From the NCBI GenBank assembly GCA_049840935.1, contig JASGJA010000019.1, positions 1-64,000 of the forward strand: DNA of 64,000 nt. The letters are read 5' to 3'. Position numbers and translations under genes: made by a program. Below the pieces are notes generated by a model that saw nothing but the letters and a program-made list of their open reading frames with translations, was not told where the DNA came from and searched no databases. The stretch is from Mesorhizobium_G sp049840935. GTDB taxonomy: Bacteria; Pseudomonadota; Alphaproteobacteria; Rhizobiales; Rhizobiaceae. Every line of letters starts with the position of its first letter. The first letter of the stretch is position 1. Shown piece by piece: positions 32,259-40,300 of this stretch.

Positions 32259-34166
32259 GTGCCGGGTGAGGCATTAGCGAAAGAGTGGATGGCGGCACAG
32301 ATAGAATCTAATGCGGACGTGCCAAAACGCTGGGCCATTGGCAGATTTTTGCCCATGGTGCTGGCTCTGCTTATTTTGGCGGTCATGCTGCCGGTCATTA
32401 TAGTGGGCGCAATCGCTGCGCGGGAGGTCACGGGTTGGCTCCTGCGCGACCGCGGTGATCTTCTGGTCGAATTGGTCGTTTCGCCCATCGAGCGATTGAC
32501 CCTGCCGGTTTCGCAACAGATCGATGCGGCCGCGACCACCATCGCGACGGGCATCATCTCGCCCGATAACACGGGCGAGTTTGGCGCGTTCGTGCGCGGG
32601 TTGCTCGCTGCGTCTCCCGGTGTCAGCGGCATTGCCTTGATTGGAACAGACGGTTCGCTCAGGCGATGGAATCGCAGCGGTGAGGAAGCCGTGGCGGAAA
32701 CCACCGGCGACGCATATCGTCAGGGCATTTTGCAGCAGATGGAGCAGGGCGGCGGTGGGCGCTGGTCGTCACCCGCATTTTCCCACAGCACAGGCGAGAT
32801 CATTTTTAACTATGCGGCGCCGATTCGTCGCAATGGCGAACTTATAGGGGTGCTCAGCGCCTTCATGTTGGCGCGCGCTCTTTCGGAAGACCTCAACGAC
32901 ATCGGCAAGCAATTTGAGGTCACGCCCTTTGTAATTGCCGACCGCAAATATGTAGTCGCCCATCCTGCCATGGTTTCACACGACCTCATGAAAAAGGCCG
33001 TTGAAAGCGAGCAGCTTCCCACCATCGACACATTGGGGGATCCTGTACTGGCGCATATGTGGGACGGCACCAGGCCGCTGGACGGATCGGCCCCGTTGCG
33101 GGAAGCCACAGGCCATCGCGCGAATGTGGACGGAACCAGCTACACCTACATCTATCGCAAACTGGCCTTGCCGGGACAGGCCGATATGATGGCGGGCTTT
33201 TACCTTCCATCCTCCGCAACACAGCAGGATCGCTGGTTGAGCGCCGCAGTAACCGGCGTGGGGCTGGCGCTGATGTTGCTCGCCATTCTTGCCGCTACGC
33301 GTTTGGCGCGTGGCCTTGCCCGACCCATGACCGACTTTGGAGCTGCCTCGCGTGCTATCGGCGAGTTCGATTTTCGCGAGCGCGGGCTTCAGGAATGGGA
33401 GCGCAGCCGTGTCGAGGAGGTCGCCGAAACTGCCGCAGCCATGCGCCGCACCACGCGCGCGCTCACCGCGTTCGAACGCTACGTGCCGAAGTCACTTGTC
33501 CGGCAATTGCTCTCCCTCGGCAGTGACAGCAGCCGCCCCGTTCGTCGCGACATGAGCGTCATGTTCCTCGATCTGCAAGGCTATACGCGCTTTGCCAAGG
33601 ATCGCCCCGCAGATGAAGTCGCCAACTATCTGGATACGATATTCAGCAAAATCGGGCCAATAATCGAGGAAAACAGCGGCACCATCGATAAATATACAGG
33701 CGATGGCTTGATGGCCTTTTGGGGCGCGCCAATTCCGGATGAAGATCACGCAAAACACGCCGTGGCTGCGGCACTGACAATAGCGCGAGAACTGACGCCC
33801 TTTATTGAAGAGCAGCGTGTAACAGGAGTGGACTATTGCCGTATCCGCATCGGAATCCATTCTGGTGAGGCCGTTGTGGGCGACGTGGGATATGGCGGTC
33901 GTATCAACTACACCGTTGTCGGCGATACGGTGAACATGGCCAAGCGCACGGAAGGCGCAGGTCGCGTTGTCCCGCTCGATGTTGCGGTCGTTGTCGTGGT
34001 TACGCCCGCTGTTCTGGACCGCACGAGTGTCGAAGGCGTGCCGCGTGCGCCGCTTGAAGGTGGCGAGCCACTCGGTCCGCTTTGGCTGCTTGGTGATGCA
34101 GCCAAAGCCGTAGACCCGGTGCCGCTGGCGGCTAAGAAACCTTCAAGCAGGATCAAGCGGGATTGA
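32259..34166 (+). CDS. Membrane-bound class III adenylate/guanylate cyclase with periplasmic sensor and HAMP
   Basis: The protein has an N-terminal membrane helix (FLPMVLALLILAVMLPVIIVGAIAA), a periplasmic Cache-like region to about residue 320 (GVSGIALIGTDGSLRRWN.., IGVLSAFMLARAL), and a second helix (AAVTGVGLALMLLAILAATRLARGLARPMTDF) leading into HAMP. The class III catalytic domain follows: MSVMFLDLQGYTRFAKDRP (metal Asp), DKYTGDGLMAFWGAP (second Asp) and INYTVVGDTVNMAKRTE (Asn/Arg). It should turn an external signal into cytoplasmic cAMP or cGMP. The GTG at 32259 or the ATG at 32289 may be the start. It is divergent from the glycosyltransferase operon, and its end overlaps the DUF992 gene by 14 bp. 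Confidence 0.9.
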   Translation: MPGEALAKEWMAAQIESNADVPKRWAIGRFLPMVLALLILAVMLPVIIVGAIAAREVTGWLLRDRGDLLVELVVSPIERLTLPVSQQIDAAATTIATGIISPDNTGEFGAFVRGLLAASPGVSGIALIGTDGSLRRWNRSGEEAVAETTGDAYRQGILQQMEQGGGGRWSSPAFSHSTGEIIFNYAAPIRRNGELIGVLSAFMLARALSEDLNDIGKQFEVTPFVIADRKYVVAHPAMVSHDLMKKAVESEQLPTIDTLGDPVLAHMWDGTRPLDGSAPLREATGHRANVDGTSYTYIYRKLALPGQADMMAGFYLPSSATQQDRWLSAAVTGVGLALMLLAILAATRLARGLARPMTDFGAASRAIGEFDFRERGLQEWERSRVEEVAETAAAMRRTTRALTAFERYVPKSLVRQLLSLGSDSSRPVRRDMSVMFLDLQGYTRFAKDRPADEVANYLDTIFSKIGPIIEENSGTIDKYTGDGLMAFWGAPIPDEDHAKHAVAAALTIARELTPFIEEQRVTGVDYCRIRIGIHSGEAVVGDVGYGGRINYTVVGDTVNMAKRTEGAGRVVPLDVAVVVVVTPAVLDRTSVEGVPRAPLEGGEPLGPLWLLGDAAKAVDPVPLAAKKPSSRIKRD

Positions 34167-34680
34167 GCGTCATGGACGTGCCGGTGGCGGCGACGTTCAG
34201 GCCGGTTTGACCGGTGAGGCTCAGCAACTGGAGATGCACCGAGCCGGTTGTGCCGCCCACCAATACATTCGCGCCCGCGCCCAGCCCGACTGTCGCTTCG
34301 GCGGTTGCCCCGCGATAACGGCCTGCGAGCGAGCCGTGGTGATAACCGGCAGTCGGCGCAAAAACCGCCCACACAAGCCGGCCATGCGTTGTGAAGCCAA
34401 GATCAACGCCGAGCTTGCGAATAACGCCTGAATAGCTATCGGTCCCGCCGTGAACGGAGCGGAAGGTGCAGTCGATCTGCTTGGCCGAGCCAAAGACATA
34501 CCCGATTCCACCGCCCACGTCGCAGCGAAGCGTGCCGATCTTGACGCCACCAAAGTCGTCAGCTGCTGGTGGAATTTCTCGTGCCTGCGTGTCAGCCGCA
34601 AAGGTCAGCGTGGAGGGAAGCATACACGCACTTGCCGTTAGCGACAGCGCTGCGGCAAACGTAACTAAATTCTTGGACAT
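34153..34680 (-). CDS. Secreted DUF992 protein
   Basis: The 175-residue protein carries a signal peptide (LVTFAAALSLTASACMLPSTLTFAADT). After it come the DUF992 landmarks: VKIGTLRCDVGGGIGYVFGSAKQIDCTF, YSGVIRKLGVDLGFTTHGRLVWAVFAPT, GSLAGRYRGATAEATVGLGAGANVLVGG and the LQLLSLTGQTGLNVA end. The family is common in rhizobia and brucellae, probably periplasmic, and of unknown function. A few conserved Cys residues could form a disulphide. It is convergent with the membrane cyclase, with a short overlap. Confidence 0.86.
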   Translation of the reverse strand: MSKNLVTFAAALSLTASACMLPSTLTFAADTQAREIPPAADDFGGVKIGTLRCDVGGGIGYVFGSAKQIDCTFRSVHGGTDSYSGVIRKLGVDLGFTTHGRLVWAVFAPTAGYHHGSLAGRYRGATAEATVGLGAGANVLVGGTTGSVHLQLLSLTGQTGLNVAATGTSMTLNPA

Positions 34681-34969
34681 TCTCGAAACTCTCCGGATTC
34701 CGCTGAGACAGCAACCTGTGCGTGCTGCGCCGTAATAAAGGCCGAACCGTGATTACAACCAAAACAAGTAATCGCGGGTACAGAAATAATATTATAAATG
34801 GCTTAAATACAACCTAGGATTGCTTGGGAAGAAATGGAAATGCACATTTGCTGGCAGACAGATCGCGAAAGGAACTTTTGGGGGCAACTGCCATTTATTA
34901 AACGCCTGATAAAAATGCTGCTTCAAAAACAACCTCAAATGCATTGAGTGCGCCAAAAGGTTTCATCAA

Positions 34970-35332
34970 ATGAGCGGCGCAACTTTTGCAGTGAGAAGTA
35001 TGACCAATCCTCGCAAGCCGAGTGCTTATGATCGCGAGCGCGGTAGACAGCTAGCGCGCAAGCGCAAGGAGCTTGGTCTTTCGCAAGCAGAGGTTGCAAC
35101 TCTGTTGGGTGTTTCCACTCAGCAATATGGGAAATATGAGCGCGGTGAGAACAGGCTGACCGCAAGCCGCGACGAAATACTCGAACGCTATTTCAATGAC
35201 AGGGCCGCTGGCTTTGCTGAACCGGCGCAGGTTCGGTATCATGCACCGATCTCGAAATCGTCGCTGCAAAAGAGCCTGGATCAGATCCGTGCCGCTGTAG
35301 AGTTGCTTCAGCGTCATCTCGACAGGCTCTAA
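34970..35332 (+). CDS. XRE-family helix-turn-helix regulator
   Basis: The product has a classic Cro/C1-type DNA-binding domain in its first half (GRQLARKRKELGLSQAEVATLLGVSTQQYGKYERGENRLTASR). A short C-terminal part (ISKSSLQKSLDQIRAAVELLQRHL) is predicted helical and could dimerise. It starts at the ATG at 34970 or at the internal ATG at 35000. The stop overlaps the convergent RES toxin stop by 4 bp. Similar small XRE proteins in alphaproteobacteria regulate their own gene or developmental genes; whether this one has any link to the neighbouring toxin-antitoxin genes is unknown. Confidence 0.83.
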   Translation: MSGATFAVRSMTNPRKPSAYDRERGRQLARKRKELGLSQAEVATLLGVSTQQYGKYERGENRLTASRDEILERYFNDRAAGFAEPAQVRYHAPISKSSLQKSLDQIRAAVELLQRHLDRL

Positions 35333-36024
35333 TTCACCGACAATACGCGTCCTGTATCGTGCTGACGCACATAGTCGACGCGCGCGCCGTCCCAATGGTA
35401 ACTGTAGTGACGGCCCTGCACGGGAATGGTCACGACATCTGGCCAGAATGCACCAATGCATTGCCCGCCAGACATGCGCACGCTGTTCCAAGTAAGGCCA
35501 TCGCTGCCAGCGGCCCTTAAGCTGCGCCCAACAATTTGCGACGCCGTATAATCATCAGGATCGCGAACCTCCGGCACGCCATTCACATCGTGTAAGTGTT
35601 GGTTGATGCTGCCCACGAGCACGCGAAAATCGGCGGTCCAGCCGGGTGCTTCATCAGTCGCCCGCATGAAATTCTGGTGGTGATGGATTGTTTCCGCCAA
35701 CGCAACTTCCTCGCGGTCGCCAGCATAATAAATGCCGTAAGTTCCATCAGTGAATCGTCCCGGCCTCATAGGCGAGCAATGCACGAACGGAGCCATGACA
35801 TAGCTCGCGCCCGGCCCCGAAACACGCCGGGCAGGGGGCACCTTGCCAAGATCGCCGATTTCAAAGCGGATGCGCGGATTGGTCTTGGCTTCTACCGAAG
35901 CCAGCGCGTCCCAGTCGCGCGGGTCGGCAATGTCCTCGAACAGATGAATTGGCGGGTAGATCGACCGGATGATTCGAAAAGTCTGCGGCCAGTTCACGCG
36001 CGTGAGAACAGGCTCGCTCACCAT
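35329..36024 (-). CDS. RES-domain toxin of a RES/Xre toxin-antitoxin module
   Basis: The 231-residue protein has the RES domain: FRIIRSIYPPIHLFEDIADP at the start, then GRFTDGTYGIYYAGDREEVALAETIHHHQNFMR (the R, Y and E active-site positions with the E-T-I-x-H helix) and the C-terminal S-x3-G-D/SDGLTWNSVR. RES toxins are related to ADP-ribosyltransferases and deplete NAD. The ATG at 36024 is used because the upstream codons in this frame overlap the antitoxin and look random. Antitoxin stop and toxin start overlap by 7 bp, the usual coupling. The toxin is the downstream gene, as in known RES-Xre pairs. Confidence 0.9.
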   Translation of the reverse strand: MVSEPVLTRVNWPQTFRIIRSIYPPIHLFEDIADPRDWDALASVEAKTNPRIRFEIGDLGKVPPARRVSGPGASYVMAPFVHCSPMRPGRFTDGTYGIYYAGDREEVALAETIHHHQNFMRATDEAPGWTADFRVLVGSINQHLHDVNGVPEVRDPDDYTASQIVGRSLRAAGSDGLTWNSVRMSGGQCIGAFWPDVVTIPVQGRHYSYHWDGARVDYVRQHDTGRVLSVN

Positions 36025-36431
36025 GCCCCGCGCTCTGCGTCGATCCATTCGCGCATGGTCGAGAGGTCCGACATCTCTCCGCGCAGCATCAGGTCGAGCG
36101 CAGACTGTCCGCCAAACGCCGCGTTCGGCTTGCGAATCCACGCATAGCCGCGCGACGGTTCGCGGAACAGATAGCGCAGTCCTTTATGGATACCCATTAG
36201 ATGCGCCATCCGCATCCGCAGGTCACGGTCGATGCGCCCGACAGCGCCATCCTTCCAGCGCGCCCATGTACGCGGCGACATGCCGCCAAGCAGCGTGCAC
36301 GCCTCCGCATCGCTCAAATCCCACGCTCTGAAAAGATTTGGCGTGGCGCGCGCCAAAGCTCCCGCTTCTTCATCGGTAATGAAGGGGGTCTCAACCGCCG
36401 CCGGGGTCACAATAACTGGCTGAATCTGCAT
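36018..36431 (-). CDS. Xre/MbcA/ParS-type antitoxin of the RES toxin
   Basis: The 137-residue protein has an N-terminal Xre-like helix-turn-helix (ALARATPNLFRAWDLSDAEACTLLGGMSPRTWARWKDG) and a C-terminal toxin-binding domain with the family's NAAFGGQSALDLMLRGEMSDLSTMREWIDAERGAW. The G-G-x-S/P-x-x-L and final W are the hallmarks of the MbcA/ParS/Xre antitoxins that pair with RES toxins. It would neutralise the toxin and repress the operon. It is the first gene of the pair and its promoter must lie in the 36432-36560 stretch, next to the hairpin repeat and the FitAB promoter. Confidence 0.9.
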   Translation of the reverse strand: MQIQPVIVTPAAVETPFITDEEAGALARATPNLFRAWDLSDAEACTLLGGMSPRTWARWKDGAVGRIDRDLRMRMAHLMGIHKGLRYLFREPSRGYAWIRKPNAAFGGQSALDLMLRGEMSDLSTMREWIDAERGAW

Positions 36432-36497
36432 TCACGCCTCCGCATTTGGCATAAATATAATGATTATATGACAAATGGCAACATCTGTGATTAGCTT

Positions 36498-36523
36498 CCT
36501 TCTCCCCGTTTACGGGGAGAAGG
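36498..36523. repeat. Palindromic intergenic element
   Basis: Twelve-base arms (CCTTCTCCCCGT / ACGGGGAGAAGG) pair perfectly around a TT loop, followed by GC-rich sequence ending in GATGAGGGGCAGC. Repeats of this kind are scattered between genes in Brucella, Ochrobactrum and Mesorhizobium. It separates two divergent toxin-antitoxin modules. Confidence 0.7.
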
Positions 36524-36567
36524 TCGCGGCAGCGGGATGAGGGGCAGCGCAAGCTCCCTTGCAATAC

Positions 36568-36620
36568 GATATCAAAAGAAATAAATGATATCAAAAATAT
36601 CGAATAGGAGCATCGATATC
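36568..36620 (+). promoter_or_regulatory. Triple GATATC operator-like array upstream of fitA
   Basis: GATATC occurs at 36568-36573, 36587-36592 and 36615-36620 in an AT-rich stretch. The last copy lies between AGGAG (36606-36610) and the ATG of fitA. FitA/VapB-type antitoxins bind palindromes in their own promoter, so this is the likely autoregulatory site. Protein binding is inferred. Confidence 0.5.
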
Positions 36621-36875
36621 ATGCCAGCGGTAACAATCCGAAACATACCCGCTGAAACGCATCGCGCGCTGAAAATACGTGCGGCGCATCATGGGCGCAG
36701 CACGGAGGCCGAAATCCGCGCTATTCTGGAAATGGTGGTAAACCCCGCTTCCCGGCTCCGCTTGGGAACCGCCCTGTCTCAAATAGGCAAAGAAGTTGGA
36801 CTGACCAACGCTGATTTTGAGGATCTCGAAGCTGGCCAACAGAAGCAGCCTGCCGAGCCAGTGGATTTCGAATGA
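36621..36875 (+). CDS. fitA: FitA-like antitoxin (ribbon-helix-helix)
   Basis: The 84-residue protein starts MPAVTIRNIPAETHRALKIRAAHHGRSTEAEIRAIL, an Arc/MetJ-type ribbon-helix-helix found in FitA and some VapB antitoxins. Its acidic, flexible C-terminus (DFEDLEAG.., EPVDFE) would wrap the toxin. I chose the ATG at 36621, which follows AGGAG by 10 bases, over an upstream in-frame ATG at 36585. Its stop overlaps the toxin start by 4 bp (ATGA). It should repress its own operon through the GATATC array. Confidence 0.9.
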   Translation: MPAVTIRNIPAETHRALKIRAAHHGRSTEAEIRAILEMVVNPASRLRLGTALSQIGKEVGLTNADFEDLEAGQQKQPAEPVDFE

Positions 36876-37288
36876 TCGTCCTTGATACGAATGTCGTTTC
36901 AGAGGCCATGAAGCCGGAGCCTAACGCTTCGGTTCTAAATTGGCTGGATGAGCAGACCGCCGAAACGCTCTATCTTTCAAGTATAACCATTGCCGAACTG
37001 CTGTTCGGCATAGGCGCGCTTCCAGATGGTCGGCGCAAGCAACTTCTGACGACCGCATTTGAACGCGTTATCCAATTATTCGAGGGCAGAATACTGTCCT
37101 TCGACTCCGCTTCGGCGCGGCAATATGCGGATTTGGCTGTGCGGGTACGCATGGCTGGAAGGGGATTTCCTACTCCTGACGGCTATATTGCGGCAATCGC
37201 AGCCTCACGCGGTTTCACCGTCGCAACCCGTGATACCAGCGCCTTCGACGCCGCCAAAATCAGCGTTATCAATCCTTGGAATTGTTGA
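36872..37288 (+). CDS. fitB: FitB/VapC-like PIN-domain toxin
   Basis: The 138-residue protein is a PIN-domain ribonuclease: MIVLDTNVVSEAMKPEP (first acidic residue, Asp4), SSITIAELLFGIGALPDGRR (Glu), and GFPTPDGYIAAIAASRGFTVATRDTSAF (the two C-terminal Asp residues). All four metal-binding acids are present, so it should be active. The length and TNVVSE start fit the FitB branch. It would cleave RNA when free of FitA. The pair overlaps by 4 bp and ends at a strong hairpin shared with the convergent nrdJ gene. Confidence 0.92.
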   Translation: MIVLDTNVVSEAMKPEPNASVLNWLDEQTAETLYLSSITIAELLFGIGALPDGRRKQLLTTAFERVIQLFEGRILSFDSASARQYADLAVRVRMAGRGFPTPDGYIAAIAASRGFTVATRDTSAFDAAKISVINPWNC

Positions 37289-37296
37289 GCAAAGAA

Positions 37297-37316
37297 AGGG
37301 CCGGAAATCCGGCCCT
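37297..37316. terminator. Bidirectional hairpin between fitB and nrdJ
   Basis: AGGGCCGGA and TCCGGCCCT form a 9-bp stem with a two-base loop, 9 bp after the fitB stop and 24 bp from the convergent nrdJ stop. T-runs are weak on both sides, but placement fits a terminator for both genes. Confidence 0.6.
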
Positions 37317-37339
37317 CATCTCTGTCATTGCAAAATACC

Positions 37340-40300
37340 TCAGCTACATCCGCTCGTCGAACCACACGTGTCGCATTTCTCGCAGGTGCCGTTGCGCACC
37401 ATTGTGAAGTTCGAGCATTCCGAGCACATGTTGCCCGTATAGCCCTGCGCGATCGACCGGATACGGCGTTCTGCTTCCACCTTTTTGGCTTCCGACTTTG
37501 CCGCCGCTGCGTCGGCCTGTGCCTTGTCGGAGAACAGGGCGGTTGCTGCGGGTTCGGCCTCGTCAAACAGGTCTGGCGGGCTGTCTTCCTCGATCTCTTC
37601 GGCGAATTCCGCTGCGCGCTCTTCATAGTCGCGCTTGAATGCGGAAACCTCTTCCGATTTCACGAGCGACAGCACATTCGACCCAGAGAACGCCGTTGGC
37701 ACGACGCGGGCAGGGGACGGACTCGAACCCCCAACCGAACCAGCAAAGCCCTTGGCTTCGTTGCTCTTGCCGACCAGCGTTGGCTTGTGGCCGCGCGTCC
37801 AGCCGGTAGAAATCAGGTTGGTCTTGCCGTCCTCGATGCCCTTGCCCAGCGAGGTGTTGGAGAAGTCCGACACATCGACATGCGCGAGGTCATGGCGTCC
37901 GAGATAGGACACAGCAAGTTCGCGGAACACGTAGTCCAGGATCGAAGTCGCGTTCTTGATTGCGTCGTTGCCGACAACCATGCCCGCCGGTTCAAATTTG
38001 GTGAAGGTGAACGCCTCCACATATTCTTCCAGTGGCACGCCATATTGCAGACCGAGCGAGATCGCGATGGCGAAGTTGTTCATCATCGCGCGGAAGGCGG
38101 CACCTTCCTTGTGCATGTCGATGAAGATTTCGCCGAGCCGTCCATCACCGAACTCACCGGTGCGCAGGTAGACCTTGTGTCCGCCGACTACTGCCTTCTG
38201 GGTATAACCCTGACGGCGGTTCGGAAGCTTCTCACGGTCACGATAGAGCTTTTCGACGATACGCTCGACGATCTTCTCCGTCACTTGCGCGGCGCGAGCG
38301 GCGGCTGGTTGAGCAACCAGCGCTTCCACTGCGTCGTCTTCATCTTCGTCATCATCAGAAATCAGCGCGGCATTCAGCGGCTGTGAGAGTTTGGAACCAT
38401 CACGATAGAGCGCATTGGCCTTGAGGGCCAGCTTCCAGGAAAGCATGTAAGCTTCCTTGCAGTCCTCAACCGTCGCCTCATTCGGCATGTTGATGGTCTT
38501 GGAGATTGCGCCGGAGATGAAGGGCTGTGCCGCCGCCATCATGCGGATATGCGATTCCACGGAGAGATAGCGCTTGCCGATCTTGCCGCACGGATTGGCG
38601 CAATCGAACACCGCATAGTGCTCGGTCTTGAGGAAGGGCGCGCCCTCCAGCGTCATCGCTCCGCAAACATGGATGTTCGCCGCTTCGATTTCCTTCTTCG
38701 AGAAGCCAAGCGCGGCCAGCATTTCGAACGAGAAATCGTTAAGCTGCTCTTCGGTGAAGCCGAGTGCGGTCTTGCAGAAATCTTCGCCCAGCGTCCACTT
38801 GTTGAAGGCGAACTTGATGTCGAAGGCCGATTTCAGCGCTACGTTCAGCGCCTCAATCTTCTCGTCGGTGAAACCCTTCGAGCGCAGCGTGGACGGGTTG
38901 ATGCTTGGCGCCTGATTAAGATTGCCGTGACCCACCGCATAGGCTTCGATCTCGGCAATCTGGCTCTCCGAATAGCCGAGCGTGCGAAGCGCTTCCGGCA
39001 CGGCGCGGTTGATGATCTTGAAATAGCCGCCGCCAGCCAATTTCTTGAACTTCACCAGCGCAAAGTCAGGCTCGATGCCAGTCGTGTCGCAATCCATGAC
39101 GAGGCCAATCGTGCCGGTCGGCGCGATAACGGTCGCCTGCGCGTTGCGGTAGCCATGCTCCTCACCGAGTTCCAGCGCGCGATCCCAAGCCGCCTTGGCG
39201 TGCTCGCCAAGTTCTGCCTGCTTCAGATCAGCATGATTCAGCGGCACCGGGTTTACAGCCAGCTTTTCATAGCCGTCCTTCTGGCCATAAGCCGCGCGGC
39301 GATGGTTGCGCATAACACGCAGCATGTTAACCGCATTGCGGTCATAGTCAGGGAACGCGCCAAGTTCGGAAGCCATTTCCGCCGAGGTTGCATAAGAAAC
39401 GCCCGTCATGATCGAGGTTAGCGCGCCGCAGATTGCGCGGGCCTCGTCCGAGTCATACGGAATGCCAGAGGTCATGAGGAGGCCGCCAATATTGGCGTAG
39501 CCGAGGCCCAGCGTGCGGTACTCATAGGAGAGCTTGGCGATTTCCTTCGACGGAAACTGCGCCATCATCACCGAGATTTCGAGCACGATGGTCCACAGCC
39601 GCACTGAATGCTCATAGGCCGCGATATCGAATGTGCCGTCTGCCTTGCGATAGGGCAGGAGGTTGATCGAAGCCAAATTGCAGGCCGTATCGTCAAGGAA
39701 CATATATTCCGAGCACGGGTTCGATGCGCGGATCGGTCCCGCCGCCGGCGAGGTGTGCCAGTCGTTCATCGTCGTGTTGAAATGCAGGCCCGGATCAGCA
39801 GACGCCCATGCGGCATAGCCGATCTTTTCCCACAGGTCGCGCGCCTTGATCGTCTTGTAAACCTTGCCATCAATGCGGCGGATCAGGTTCCAGTCAGCGT
39901 CGTTTTCCACGGCGCGCAGGAAGTTGTCTTTCAGCGAAATGGAGTTGTTCGAGTTCTGGCCCGAAACGGTCAGATAGGCTTCTGAATCCCAGTCCGTGTC
40001 ATAGGTCTGGAAGTCGATGGACGTGTATCCCTGACGGGCGAACTGAATGACGCGCTTGATGTAGTTTTCCGGCACGACATTCTTTTTCGCCGCCTTGATC
40101 TCGCGCTTGAGCGCCGGGTTCTTCGACGGATCGAAGCAATCGCCATCCTCTCCTTCGCAATTCACGCACGCAGCCATGATCTTGGTCAGGTGCTGCTTCA
40201 CGATCTTGGAGCCGGTAACGAGCGCCGCCACCTTCTGCTCTTCCTTCACCTTCCAGTCGATGAAGTTTTCAATATCGGGATGGTCGGCATCGACGATCAC

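Noticed and set aside
37711..37745. tRNA T-arm-like sequence (GGACTCGAACCCCC)
   Set aside because: It lies inside the nrdJ coding frame and no acceptor, D-arm or anticodon arm can be built around it.
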